64,000 nucleotides of DNA from Arenicola marina (lineage: Eukaryota > Annelida > Polychaeta > Arenicolidae). The stretch covers positions 22,428,352 to 22,492,351 of the forward strand of contig OZ025257.1 of the NCBI GenBank assembly GCA_964019135.1, read 5' to 3'. A program made the position numbers and the translations under genes. The notes below the pieces were generated by a model. The model did not search any database, had not been told where the DNA came from, and saw only the letters and a list, made by a program, of their open reading frames with translations. This document shows, piece by piece, positions 46,318 to 58,910 of the stretch (positions are counted from its first letter, which is position 1; each line of letters opens with the position of its first letter).

Positions 46318-48265
46318 AGCCCAATTCCACACGATTCCACCCCCATTCCACCCCCATTCCATCCCCATTCCACCCCCATTCCACCCCCATTCCACCCCCA
46401 TTCCACCCCCATTCCACCCAATTCAAATACACTCTACCCCTTTCTATCGCCATTTCACCTTCATTCCACCCCTTTTTACCACCATTGCATTCTCATTCCA
46501 CCCTGTCTACCACGATTTAACCCTCATTCCTCCCCAGTCCATTTACCCTCATTCCCCCAGTCCATTCTACACCATTCCATCCCAGTCCATTCCAATCTCA
46601 TTCCCCCCAGTCCATTCCGATCTCATTCCCCCCAGTCCATTCCAATCTCATTCCCCCTCAGTCCATTCTACACCATTCCATCCCAGTCTATTCTACACCA
46701 TTTCCCCCAGTCCATTCTACCCTCATTCCCCCCAGTCCATTCTACACCATCCCCCCCAGTCCATTCTACACCATTCCCCCCAGTCCATTCTACCCTCATT
46801 CCATCCCAGTCCATTCCAATGTCATTTCCACCAGTCCATTCTACCCTCATTCCATCCCAGTCCGTTCTACCCTCATTCCCCCCAGTCCATTCTACACCAT
46901 TTCCCCCAGTCCATTCTACACCATTCCCCCCAGTCCATTCTACACCATTCCCCCCAGTCCATTCTACACCATTCCCCCCAGTCCATTCTACACCATTCCC
47001 CCCAGTCCATTCTACACCATTTCCCCCAGTCCATTCTACACCATTCCCCCCAGTCCATTCTACACCATTCCCCCCAGTCCATTCTACACCATTCCCCCCA
47101 GTCCATTCTACACCATTCCCCCCAGTCCATTCTACACCATTCCCCCCAGTCCATTCTACACCATTCCCCCCAGTCCATTCTACACCATTCCCCCCAGTCC
47201 ATTCTACACCATTCCCCCCAGTCCATTCTACCCTCATTCCATCCCAGTCCATTCCAATGTCATTTCCACCAGTCCATTCTACCCTCATTCCATCCCAGTC
47301 CGTTCTACCCTCATTCCCCCCAGTCCATTCTACACCATTCCCCCCAGTCCATTCTACCCTCATTCCATCCCAGTCCATTCCAATGTCATTTCCACCAGTC
47401 CATTCTACCCTCATTCCATCCCAGTCCATTCCAATGTCATTTCCACCAGTCCATTCTACCTTCATGCCATCCCAGTCCGTTCTACCCTCATTCCCCCCAG
47501 TCCATTCTACACCATCCCCCCCAGTCCATTCTACACCATTCCCCCCAGTCCATTCTACCCTCATTCCATCCCAGTCCATTCCAATGTCATTTCCACCAGT
47601 CCATTCTACCCTCATTCCATCCCAGTCCGTTCTACCCTCATTCCCCCCAGTCCATTCTACACCATTTCCCCCAGTCCATTCTACACCATTCCCCCCAGTC
47701 CATTCTACACCATTCCCCCCAGTCCATTCTACACCATTCCCCCCAGTCCATTCTACACCATTCCCCCCAGTCCATTCTACACCATTTCCCCCAGTCCATT
47801 CTACACCATTCCCCCCAGTCCATTCTACACCATTCCCCCCAGTCCATTCTACACCATTCCCCCCAGTCCATTCTACACCATTCCCCCCAGTCCATTCTAC
47901 ACCATTCCCCCCAGTCCATTCTACACCATTCCCCCCAGTCCATTCTACACCATTCCCCCCAGTCCATTCTACACCATTCCCCCCAGTCCATTCTACCCTC
48001 ATTCCATCCCAGTCCATTCCAATGTCATTTCCACCAGTCCATTCTACCCTCATTCCATCCCAGTCCGTTCTACCCTCATTCCCCCCAGTCCATTCTACAC
48101 CATTCCCCCCAGTCCATTCTACCCTCATTCCATCCCAGTCCATTCCAATGTCATTTCCACCAGTCCATTCTACCCTCATTCCATCCCAGTCCATTCCAAT
48201 GTCATTTCCACCAGTCCATTCTACCTTCATGCCATCCCAGTCCGTTCTACCCTCATTCCACCCCA
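46318..48265. repeat. 24-bp minisatellite with a 765-bp higher-order repeat
   Basis: The array begins with an 11-bp CCATTCCACCC-like run (46320-46430). It then becomes 24-bp units (CCATTCTACACCATTCCCCC plus CAGT) and variants. Two consecutive 765-bp blocks (about 46729-47493 and 47494-48258) are nearly identical, including variant order. Open frames of 724, 520 and 505 codons are repeat by-products. Confidence 0.95.
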
Positions 48266-48384
48266 GTCCATCCTACCCCATTAGACCACCATACCACTCC
48301 CCTCCTATCCCTATTTCAGCCACAATTTATCCGTGACGCATTACGTGACGTGTACTCTGGCCTCCAAGCAGATATCAGCCTCCA

Positions 48385-48650
48385 TATCGCACACCGTGGC
48401 CCAAAGCGCGTGGATCCCGTGGACCACGTGGCCCAACACACGTGAATCCCGTGGGTCACGTGGCCAAAAGCCACCGGGATCCCGTGGACCACGTGGCCCA
48501 ACACACGTGAATCCCGTGGGCCACGTGGCCAAAACACACGTGGATCCCGTGGACCACGTGGCCAAAACACACGTGGATCCCGTGGCCCAACACACGTGAA
48601 TCCCGTGGCCCAAACACACGTGAATCCCTTGGCTCACGTGGTCGGCTAGG
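48385..48650. repeat. About 30-33-bp tandem repeat rich in CACGTG
   Basis: The units combine ATCCCGTGGACCACGTGGCC and AAAACACACGTG. Most units carry one or two CACGTG palindromes. Confidence 0.9.
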
Positions 48651-50814
48651 TGTCAGTGCAGGTCGCGGCCGGGTCGTAGTACACACCACCATATGGCAGC
48701 CGCAAACAAGTCCAACATCCACGTGGCTTTTATTCCGCGGTTGGAGTGTTTCCCTAAATATCGCCCGCTCCTTGAATACCATCAATCTACTTTGGCGACT
48801 GAAGGGCTGTGGACGATGCCCATTACTATACGTGGGTACATGTTATAATGAAGGCCTAATGCGCACCCCACCTCCACCCCCCTCTCCTTTCCCCATGCCC
48901 CTCCCTCCTCCTGTTCCGCCCGCCAAATATCACCCGCACCCCCCACCCCCGCCAGACCCCTCTCAAAGCCATGTCCTCAAGGGACCCAGTTGAAGTTGCG
49001 AGTGACGGAAGCAGCTAAGAGGCGGTGCTCCCCCCCCCCCTTCCGCCACCACCACTCATAACACCCCCACCACAACCTCGACTCCGCCCTGGCTCCACAC
49101 AGAAGCCGCACGAGGGGCCATGTTGGGGGGCCCTGTTTGGTCTGTGTTTGGGATACGAGAGGCGGAAAGAGTCGACGAAAGTCTGCGAACGCCGAAAGTG
49201 GGTCTCCCCCCACCCCAGGCCCACGCGGCCATCACTCCGGAAGAAAGCTATTGACCGCCACAGGTTGTCACGACGAGAAGGGTGTGTGTGTGTCGGGGGG
49301 GGGGGGGGGAGGTGGGGGTAGTGGAGTGCAAGGGTGGGTTGGTTGGGGTGGTTGGGGAAAGGTAAGGTACGGGTTGAAGTGGGTTGCGGGGGAGTGGCGG
49401 GTAAGGGGATGGATGGGGGTTGAAAATAGGGGGGGGGGGCGGGATGGAGGGTAGTGGCGGGCAGATGGATGGAGGGTGGGTGGGGCTCGGGAAGTAGGGG
49501 GTAGAGCGACACAAACCAAGTGGACGTGTAGTGGCGTCTCGAGGCACTGGCTTTACTGTCCCGCGGGGTCGAGGTGAAGGCGAGGTAACCGGGCCCCGAG
49601 ACTGAACACCAGTATTTCACCCGCTCACGAAAGCAATTCGTCGGCATTAATTCCCTGCTATTTTCGTGTGATTTGTGCTGGAAGAGAAGGCAGGCGAGGT
49701 CGACGTAAATAGACCAGTAAAAATCAATGGAACCGAACGTCACGGTAGAAAATGCAGCGCTTCTATTTTTGTCTTTGTGTGTAATCATCATTTATATCTA
49801 GGGATTGGCAATAACGAATTCACATGTCAATGCACCTCCACATCTTTCAGTCTCTTTCCTTTGATGATTATCATATAGCACTTCTGAATCAGGCGATATT
49901 TATTATATGTCATTTTCTCTTGCTTCACCTATCACTTCTTAAATCAGCCTAGCGTATTAATTAAACATATTTATAAAGTTCGCGTCTACTACTAGGTTTT
50001 CACATATATCTGCTGCAGCAGTACCTCCGCTAGATAAAAAACAAGCTGCAGTGCGTTCAGTTTAAATCCACGGTCGCTTTATCAGCAACATCTTTCAGCA
50101 TGTCCACCCCTCTCCATCACGCCCACCCCCCCCCCCAACAACCCCCACATTCCCCACTCCACCCCCACCCCCCGCCTACATGAAGCAGACGCCTGGACGT
50201 TCCACCAGGGCCCTTATCGAATAGAATCCCTACAACGGCTCCACATGTGGGTGCTCCACGTTGGGTTGACTCCTGCAGCCGTTCCCACGGCGCAGGCTAA
50301 TTATCCGCCATATTTACTGCCCCGGCTGTTTGGCGCGAATGGAGTCTCGCAGACGATTTCCGGTCCTCTTTACATGCGGTTCGCGTTCGTTCACGTGACT
50401 TCGTCGCGTGGGTCCCTGGTTCGGCGAGGTTCCGGCAAGTAACTTGAGTGCCCCATATCCAGGCCTGGGCGGATGATAATCACCGGTGTCTGCTTTTAAC
50501 TGGATTAGAAGTTCATCAGAAGGACACGTCGTTCCGTTGTCGAGCCTGGATGGTGTGATTTACACGAAGGCCATCGCCAGCGAACACAGCAAAACAATTA
50601 TCGTCTACATTTAAGCACAAAAAACAGCAAGCTCTCTTTCTTTCTGCATTTAAAGCTGGTCCTAAAAAGCTGATCTTATGGTTTAAAAGATGAAAAATGT
50701 CCTTAATGCATTGCCCTTAGTGTCGTAGTCCTATGATGAGGCTAAAACTTGGCTGAGATACCATTGGCACATAGGGGGCACAGGCACGTTCTTCAGTATG
50801 GTATTCATCACGTT
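48651..50814. other. Unassigned DNA
   Basis: There are C-rich blocks at 48860-48960 and 50105-50175 and a G-rich block at 49280-49500. The 258-codon minus-strand frame over the G-rich block is low-complexity. No exon was recognised. Confidence 0.45.
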
Positions 50815-51360
50815 CATGTGACAGTGCCTTGGTGGTCTTCATGTGACCGTGCCTTCGCGGTCTTTTATGTGACCGTGCCTTCGCGGTCTTCATGTGACCG
50901 TGCCTTCATGGTCTTCATGTGACCGTGCCTTCATGGTCTTCATGTGACCGTGTCTTCGCGGTGTTCATGTGACCGTGCCTTCGCGTGGTCTCCATGTGCC
51001 CGTGCCTTCGCGGTCTTAATGTGACCGTGCCTTCGTGGTCTCCATGTGCCCGTGCCTTCGTGGACTTCATGTGACCGTGCCTTCGCGGTCTTTGATGTGA
51101 CCGTGCTTTCGTGGTCTTCATGTGACCGTGCCTTCGTGGTCTTCATGTGACCGTGCCTTCGCGGTCTTCATGTGACCGTGCTTTCGTGGATTTCATGTGA
51201 CCGTGCCTTTGCGGTCTTCATGTGACCGTGCCTTCGTGGTCTCCATGTGCCCGTGCCTTCGCGGTGTTCGTGTGACCGTGCCTTCGTGGTCTCCATGTGC
51301 CCGTGCCTTCGTGGACTTCATGTGACCGTGCCTTCGTGGTCTTTATGTGACCGTCCCTGG
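50815..51360. repeat. 25-bp minisatellite (about 22 copies)
   Basis: The unit contains CATGTGACCGTGCCTTCG and TGGTCTT. Variants swap CGTGG/CGCGG and CTTCATGTGA/CTCCATGTGC. Confidence 0.95.
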
Positions 51361-52256
51361 CGTGCTCATTTCTCTTACTCCTTAGCGCTTATTAAAACGC
51401 CAATTTATGACTCATTTATGAAGGAATGTTGAGCAGGTACCTAATGCATGCTTTTCCCCTAACGGCAAGCGAATCTTTTGCATTTAGAGTGGTATGCCTT
51501 AGCTAGGGGTTGAAGCAATATACTTACACGCGCCATCTTAGATTTTTTACATTTTAGAATCAAGACTAAAAGTAACTGAATAAACACAGAACGCTGCCTA
51601 AAATACCGATATTAATATTGATAGTTAATATCGGTATTTAGTCGTACGCACGCTCACGTGTGGCAATATGACAGGTGTGGTGCATTGTTCTTACCACGTA
51701 CCATCCTGTTAACCCAGCTGGCTCGGGCGGGTAACGACGTGGAAGCAAATGTTGAAGCAGATTGGTCTGTACGGATGCGAGGGCGGTGGTCTAGTGCGGG
51801 ATTGGTCTGTACGGATACGAGGGCGGTGGTCTAGGGCGGGATTTACAAATTCCCAAAAATAGTGGGCGGAAGCAGGAAGGCAAGGCGAGGCAAGGGAAGA
51901 CAACTAACCGTGCGCCGGTGTATTAAATGAATATTCCATAGTTGTATTTTTGTCGAACATTATGGTCGAATAAACTTCACATTGGACTTTATACATGAAG
52001 TTGTCTTTTTAGCTCTGGCGAGCGGTTCCAACACTTTCGTCGACGTCATAAAACTGATAGAAACATCATTGTTCTGATATTGTGTTTACCCCAATATAAC
52101 TGGATTTCCTAATGGGCTTCAGTTTACTAACATTATCAGACTCCGCAGAACGAAGCGATAACATTACAATACGGATTCATGATACATGATTCATGATACA
52201 GGTACCACTGTGATACGGAGTCTCAGTAGAGATAGGCAAAGCAAAGCAAGAGGGGC
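51361..52256. other. Unassigned DNA with a two-copy 45-bp repeat
   Basis: GATTGGTCTGTACGGATGCG and the following 25 bp occur twice at 51757-51846. TACCGATATTAATATTGATA and AATATCGGTATT form a small inverted repeat near 51605-51640. No gene was recognised. Confidence 0.5.
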
Positions 52257-52261
52257 TAGTG

Positions 52262-52615
52262 CAGCGGCGGATCCAGGGGGGGGGGTGGGCACAGGGGGCA
52301 AGTGCCCTCCCCTTTCGCTGGAAAATAGTGGAAAAAAAGGCAGGTGCCCCCCCCCCCCTTTCGCTAAAGAAGAGTGCACAAGGAGCACAGTCCCTATTCT
52401 TTCGGCACAACCTCACCAGCAGCCCCCCCCCCCCCCTCCCCTCGCACACCTCTCAGTTCGTTGCAAGTTACTCGCTGGATCCGCGCCTGGATATTACCCC
52501 ACCAGTATCTCCCCGCCGGTCGCACCTTTCTCATTAGATCCGCGCCTGGATAGCATAAATGGTGCCCCCCCCCCTCCTCTCCCTCATCTTCCGTAAATTC
52601 CTGGATCCGCCAGTG
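52262..52615. mobile_element. Short inverted-repeat transposon (MITE-like), complete copy
   Basis: The left end CAGCGGCGGATCCAGG mirrors the right end CCTGGATCCGCCAGTG. TAGTG flanks both sides (52257-52261 and 52616-52620). The interior has poly-C runs, TTTCGCT blocks and two inner GGATCCGCGCCTGGATA motifs. There is no coding capacity. Confidence 0.6.
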
Positions 52616-52620
52616 TAGTG

Positions 52621-54195
52621 TGCAGTATGCCAGGCACCACATACCTGGCTCATCTTTTTGCCGAACTTCAGACGCATTGGAGCTGGGCGCTTAAGGTGTA
52701 CACGCGACGAGTTAAGAGGAACAAAAATATCAATAAAACTTGGGGAGAGGTACTTGCCTGATTGATATTGCTACTGTGGGAACCCACTCAGCTGGCACCG
52801 CCGGGATCTCAAGCCTAAGGGGCCGGGAACCTTCTCAACGGCAGTATATTATGTAAAAGATACAATGAACAGTGTATATAAAGCTTAACGCTGAGAGCTC
52901 TGCCACGGAGTAGGCCACGGGTGGCATGATATGATGTAGGTAGAGCTCTCAATTTATGAAGAGGGCAGTGTGAAAAAATGGCGTCTGCCTGATGTGGGGG
53001 AAACTGTAAAGACGGTGCTTCATGCACGTATTTCATTACTCCTTTACTCGTAAGTTACTCGTAAGCTAATATTTTCAGACTCGCCGGGGATGTCCCGCAG
53101 ATGCTGTGTGGGGTGCTCGCGTAGGCAGTCCTGGCCCCCCTGTTCACACTCTCACCCTCCCACCCCTCGCCACCGATTCATCCATCCGTCCACCCACACA
53201 CACCATCCATCGTTGTGTGTCTGTCTGTCGGGGCTGTTATAGGGGGGTCGAGAAAATTTCGCTTCGGCAAAGTCTATAGATGCAGGTTACGTGTCCGGTT
53301 TGCATAGGGTTTTGGGGTTTGTCTTTGGTGGTGGTGGGGTGGTGGGTGCCTTGGGGGGGGGGAGGGGGGGATAGCGGTATATGAGCGCGATGGTGTGGGG
53401 TGGGGGGGGGGGTCGGGGGTGGATGGGGGATGATGTTCTATGGCTGTTGTGTGAGGATGTGTGCGTTGGACATGGCAAGCACCTCTGGTTTCTGATGAGG
53501 GTGTGCTAAACCCAATACGTATTTCCTCCCCCCTATCTCTCCCCCCCCTCCCAGTCCCTCGCCCCCTCCCTCGGCCTCCCCCCTTCTTTTAGTCCTCGCC
53601 CTCTCCCTTGGCCTCCCCCTCCCCGCCCTCGCCCCCGCCTCCCTCCAGAACACACGCACTCACTTGATGAGAGGAGAATCCACAGACATGTGCCCGCCTC
53701 TTCCTCTTCCCGGAGGCCTACTCTGTCGCGCATGTCATCGCTGGCATAACGGGTTGTATTCAGGCCATATCACCGACTCGTGGGACTGGCCAACTAGGCT
53801 AAGGAACCGACAGAGTTAGGGAAATGGACGGTATGTGAAACATCCCTCACATAACCAGTTTCGGGATCCATGTGTTCATCCGAGCCTCTGCGCTGCCGAC
53901 TAAGCTACGGAGATCCATGGAAAATCAATGTCAAGACCAGTAAACGTACGCCTCGGATTATCATTTGGTGGAAAGCTGACAAATCCGTTTCAATTGTGAA
54001 AATGCCATATTATTTTTTATGAGATGCAACATGTCTGCAGAACTGTTATGGTAATTAACAAAATGTCTGATTGGATGATGTGAGGTTGGCTTGGCCGATT
54101 GTTAATGGACAACAAATGATTTTTCGATTGATTGTGTTGCAGAAAAAAATATACTGTTTAGGGTGAGCTTATTATTTGAAGCCCAGTTTACAAGC
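52621..54195. other. Unassigned DNA
   Basis: There is G-rich DNA at 53320-53425 and C-rich DNA at 53525-53645. A minus-strand A-box-like TAGCTTAGTCGG lies near 53905-53916, without a clear B box. No exon was recognised. Confidence 0.45.
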
Positions 54196-54337
54196 CTCAA
54201 GGGCGGATCCGGGGAAGGGAGGTCCATGGGGTCCCCCCCCTGTTTTGAGGAAGAACGCTACCTGAGACGTCTGAAGCGGTGTGACCCCCCCCCCCCCTCC
54301 CCTGTCTCCTCGCAAGTCTTCAGGTCGCAATTTTGTT
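54196..54337. mobile_element. Partial copy of the MITE-like family, cut by the assembly gap
   Basis: GGGCGGATCCGGGGAAGGG, then TTTTGAGGAAGAACGC, then a poly-C run and a CTCCTCGCAAG segment follow the layout of 52262-52615. The right part is missing in the N run. Confidence 0.4.
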
Positions 54338-54537
54338 NNNNNNNNNNNNNNNNNNNNNNNNNNNNNNNNNNNNNNNNNNNNNNNNNNNNNNNNNNNNNNN
54401 NNNNNNNNNNNNNNNNNNNNNNNNNNNNNNNNNNNNNNNNNNNNNNNNNNNNNNNNNNNNNNNNNNNNNNNNNNNNNNNNNNNNNNNNNNNNNNNNNNNN
54501 NNNNNNNNNNNNNNNNNNNNNNNNNNNNNNNNNNNNN
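54338..54537. other. Assembly gap (200 N)
   Basis: Exactly 200 unknown bases. Real length is unknown, and a receptor exon could be hidden here. Confidence 0.99.
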
Positions 54538-54656
54538 CGAAGCTCGGCCTGTGCTGTGATGGTGAGGATCTGGCACCAGCCTTGTCAGCAGGGTGGACGC
54601 AGCAACATCTCGGTCCAAGCACACCACGACCAAGCCCCATGTTCATCCCAATATGC

Positions 54657-54945
54657 AAGTGGCGGATCCCGGGGGGGGGGGGGGGTGCCACGGGGGGGGG
54701 GCCACCCCCCCCCCCTCTTTCTCTGAGGAAGGGGGCACAGTGGGCACAGTCACAACCACCTCGCCAGCCTCCGCCCCCTCCTCCGGTCGCAAGCTTCTCA
54801 CTGGATCAGCGCCTGGAAAGTACCTCAGCAGGACAATCCCCTCCGATGGCAAGTTTCGGTCTGGGTCCGCGCCTGGATAGTACTTAAATAAATGGTGCCC
54901 TCCCCCCCCCCCCCCATTAGTAAATTCCTGTATGCGTCACTGTAT
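54657..54945. mobile_element. MITE-like family, second near-complete copy
   Basis: The left end is AAGTGGCGGATCCCGGGG. The right end is TAAATTCCTGTATGCGTCAC with several differences from the 52615 end. Internal blocks CTCTGAGGAAGGGGGCACAG and GCGCCTGGATAGTAC match the copy at 52262. Confidence 0.55.
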
Positions 54946-56021
54946 TCGTCTGTCTACGTTCTTTCAGGATGCAGATCCCATGTCCTTCTTCGAATAGGTG
55001 GGGAGGGCTACCTTCCTATGATATAACTCCGCTGTACTATTTCCCGAATATTTTCCGCGACTCGTTGTGTTAGCCAGGCTTTTTCCAACGATATCTGCCA
55101 AATCATTTATGACGCGGTATGTCCTTCATCTGTACAACAGTCCTTCTCGACGTAACCAGAGGCTGCAGCTTAGGAAGGTGAACGTGTGACGTGAGATGTG
55201 GTTTGTTTGTTTGCTACCAACTTGGTTGACAGCCTGCCTGGCTGCAGTCAACTAAAAAACACCAGATAAAAGAGGCCCGTCGGAAGCGGGGATGGGGGGA
55301 GGGGCGAGTGCAAATCCCTCCTCCGCCCCCCACCTTTTGCTGTTCCCAAAAAATGCATGGTTGCACGTTAAGACATGTCAACGGTGGTGTTTAGCGGTGT
55401 TCAGCCCCCCCCCCCCCGGGATAAGTTACAGCTACAGTCTATTAACCCTGCTTAACTTAGCGTCATTGTTAATGTGGGCGATAATAGAGGGGCTGAGCGC
55501 GAACGGATGGCTGGTGGCAACGAATCGTTCCTCATATGGGTAAAACACTAACAAGACTTGCCTAGCGCTGTCTGATACTGCCGAGCCTTCAGTGCTGATA
55601 GGGGATGGCAAAACATTCAGATAAGAGTAAACTCCAGTAGCTCAATTAATGGCAGCAAAAAATGCAAGAACCCAGTACTACGTATTCAACCGCTAGATGG
55701 CGCTTACATCGGGAGCATGTTTCAGCCAGCCCCATATTGGTTTTTCCCGGGGGGATTCATGGCTCACTTTTTTATGACCCTTACGAAGTACATTTTATTT
55801 CACTTCATTTAAAAATATAAATATCAGATTTAATACGTTATTTGGTACGCAGTCTCTAAATAGTAAACCTGGAGCTACACCATTTTAAAATCCAAAATGG
55901 CATAGAGACCGAGGGAGGTAACTCTCAATGCCCCTCAAGTTCGTTTGATTATTCGTCCGAGTTGTCCGAACTTTTTTGTATCATTCCATGTTGACTGCTG
56001 ATATATTACCTCTGCGCGACG
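54946..56021. other. Unassigned DNA with a short SINE body fragment
   Basis: GCAGATCCCATGTCCTTCTT near 54971-54990 and the following 30 bp match the SINE family A body (plus strand). The CTCF-like site at 55690-55704 is annotated separately. No exon was recognised. Confidence 0.4.
55690..55704 (+). promoter_or_regulatory. CTCF-like motif
   Basis: CCGCTAGATGGCGCT is a strong match to the AGATGGCGC form of the CTCF core. Confidence 0.38.
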
Positions 56022-56166
56022 GGGGCCGCGCCGATAGCTCAGTGGGTTAGAGCGCGCGGGTCAGGGGGTCACGCCGGGGATATGTTTCCGCTCTTCCCTT
56101 TCTTCTCCGATTGACGCGATATGACTAGAATTGATTAAATTGTCCTGAATATATAATCAATCAACC
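56022..56166 (+). mobile_element. SINE (family A) with internal deletion
   Basis: GGGGGCCGCGCCGATAGCTC and GTGGGTTAGAGCGC form the head. It then jumps to the CTTCTCCGATTGACGCGATA block and the CCTGAATATATAATC tail. About half of the body is missing. Confidence 0.78.
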
Positions 56167-56483
56167 TTTGACGATGCCATTTGGCGGACTTTACCACTGC
56201 TTACTTAGCGTTGTCTGCCTCTTGTGTGTGAGATGGAAGAAGAATATATGTCTTCTAGTATCATAACTGATAATATGGTTTTAGAGTCAATGCGAGATCA
56301 CTCGTGGTTTATTTACCTGTCGTGCTCATATACTAAGTATAAACTATACTAGGTACATACGTTCAACAAACCGGTATAGGTTTTGTAATTGTCCTGCTCC
56401 GAAAGCAAATCTTTAAGAAATGAAATTTATTTTCAAGTATGCCGATCCGCCACCCCACGCCACCCCTTTCGCCCTCACGTACC

Positions 56484-56545
56484 AGTGGCGGATCCAGGAA
56501 TTTACGAAAGGGGGGGGGGGCACCGTTTATTTAAGTAGTTTCTGG
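56484..56545 (-). mobile_element. MITE-like family, terminal fragment
   Basis: CAGTGGCGGATCCAGGAATT followed by a G-run and CACCGTTTATTTAAGTA is the reverse complement of the right end of the copy at 54657-54945. No matching second end lies within about 500 bp. Confidence 0.5.
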
Positions 56546-58910
56546 TCATTCTGCTTGACATACTGTGCAGAAAAACAGGAGGCAGAAGCTCATGTTTAAC
56601 TAGATTAATGAAATACCGGGTCTTTCCTGCCGTGTGAAGGTAGTGGTTATGTGGTGACGTATGCCCTGCTGTCGTGTAGAAATTGTCTAGACACTACAAA
56701 AATAACCTAGTTTTTTTAGTTAAATTGTAGTTAAATGAGCGACCCCGGTGTAAAATGAAAAAAAACCCCAGCAAAACCGGAAGCGCAATAGGCTCCAGGG
56801 TGCCTTGTCCAGCAGATGCGACGGTGCAGGTCATGATCCTAACCTGGTCGTCAACCACAATGAAATGCGAATGGTGACCTCCGGACAAAGGTTGTCGCCC
56901 ACTAGGCACAAGACCCCCTCCCCTGTCCTCCAGTCCCCCCCCCCCCGTCATCTGCCATCCAGCCTCCCCCCTTCCCCCGCCCTCGACCTACCACCATCTA
57001 GTCCCCCCCCATCCCCCAACATCCTGTTTCCCCTCACCCGCTCTCCATTCCCCCCCCCCCCTTCACCCGCCCACCCACCCAGGGAGACGGCCACGGCGGG
57101 CATCTTTATGTCTGAAAGTCTGGGGCGAGAGCGAATGTATGACGTCATCCCGACATCAGCACACGTGATCGCGCCGTCATTGTGGTCATAATGTTGTCAG
57201 GACGACAGCGACCAGGCGATATCCCTGCGCCCCCCCCCCCCACCCTCTCCTCTCAGCCATCCCTCCGTCCTTCCACCTCCCTCCACACAGCCGCACCCTC
57301 CATCTGACCTGCAGACGCTGGCAGACGGAGAAGATGGGATGTCAGATGTTGGCTTATGGCGGGGCCGTCACGTCTCTCTCGAGAGGTCTTGATCTAGGGG
57401 AGGCGGGAGGGGGAATGGGTGGGGACGGAAGAGAGAGTGGGGGAGGGGGGGTGGAGTAGGGAAGCCGGCAAATTCGATTGAATTTATCTTGTACGGAAGC
57501 AGACGACATTACGTAATAGGTGTCATGGCTGCCACGATCTATCAACTGTAAAACGAAAATTGAATACCCGGTACATCCGTTATTAATCCTTTCATGTTAA
57601 CAATAAGTCCTTTCCGTTTTTCCTCTGCTACCCTACCCCACCCCCTCTCCCTTCCTACCCCAAATGGGGAATGGACCTATATCATTTCCTTGTAAACCAA
57701 TTATATAATGCTGACCTTCAAAAGACTATATTTAAGTCTTTAATTTAACGCCTACAAAGCTGGGGGAAAAAGCTAAAGATAATTTCCCACCCGGTTGTCT
57801 TAGTGAGTCGCTTTACATTTTGTCTACAATTATTGTCAGAGCTCCGTTGATAGAATCCACAACTGCTGGCAAAAAAAACCTGATTTCGAGCCTCAGCCAT
57901 CGCTCTTGGTATCTGAAATGTTGACATATGTGGTTCAACACTTGGCTACGAACCTTTGTGGGATCAGTTCGGGCACAAACAACCACTCAGCCTTACCAGA
58001 AGCATTACCCATGTTTATACAAGAAAATGTACATGACATCGCTGCTCCAACCATATGGTTTGTCTTATAGTGTTACCATGTTATCGCATTTCCTCAGCCC
58101 TGCCGCAATTTATGACACTCAACGCTGATCTAAAACACCTATTCATTCATTTATGTACTCTACCGCCCCGTTTTATCCTGTAACCTGTGGTCTAACCTTT
58201 GACGCCGTCAGCTGCAATGTCTACTCTTCCTTCGATGAGATTCATCACGCCACCCATGTCCTATGCGGGCAGAGTCCCCCCTGTGTCAACATGGGCAAGA
58301 CGAGGTGATTTACGGCCAGCCCTAGTACCATCGGGAACGAATCGCACGGGACGCAGAGCTGGACGACAGAGAGGCTAGAACGGGTTGGTCAGGTGGGCGG
58401 GGCGGGGCGGTGCGGTGCGGTGCGGTAAGGATGGGGTTAAAGGCAAGCATATATATCGCTACGTTAGGGAGGGCAAAATGCCCTAAAAGATTTACCCTTT
58501 GTTTGCCAAGCAGGTTGCATTGTGGGTAGAGCCGGCGAGGAAGCCTAGACGCCGGCTTACTTCGATCGTGTCGAGCGCTGTAGTCGATCAATTAACCCCC
58601 CCCCCCCCACCAACAGTTCCGGTTTCTAAATGCCGAAAACAATCACGCAACAGGTGCATAACCAACCCAACAGTAAATCAGTGTCGAAGTGTTTTTTTAT
58701 GAAAACATATTGATCCTAAGGTACCCCTAAGTTAATATAATTGCAATGACATATAAACCATGCACATATGCCGCATTTATATACTTGAATATGATTATCA
58801 AATATGTTATAAAGTATTTGGCATGTCTACGAGGGATTCATAGGTAATGTTTTATAATGTGCCATCCATATGAGAGGAAGTTGATTTACGTGTGTATTGC
58901 CCTTAAAAAA
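56546..58910. other. Unassigned DNA
   Basis: There is C-rich DNA at 56930-57075 and poly-C runs at 57231 and 58597. GGTGCGGTGC repeats lie at 58408-58425. CRE-like TGACGTCA is at 57140-57147. No exon was recognised. Confidence 0.45.

Noticed and set aside
46271-48445. Open frames of 724, 520 and 505 codons
   Set aside because: They are products of the 24-bp repeat. Both strands are open and the peptides are simple repeats.
53840-53925. Possible tRNA or SINE head on the minus strand (TAGCTTAGTCGG)
   Set aside because: The A-box-like word is present but no B box or cloverleaf could be found.
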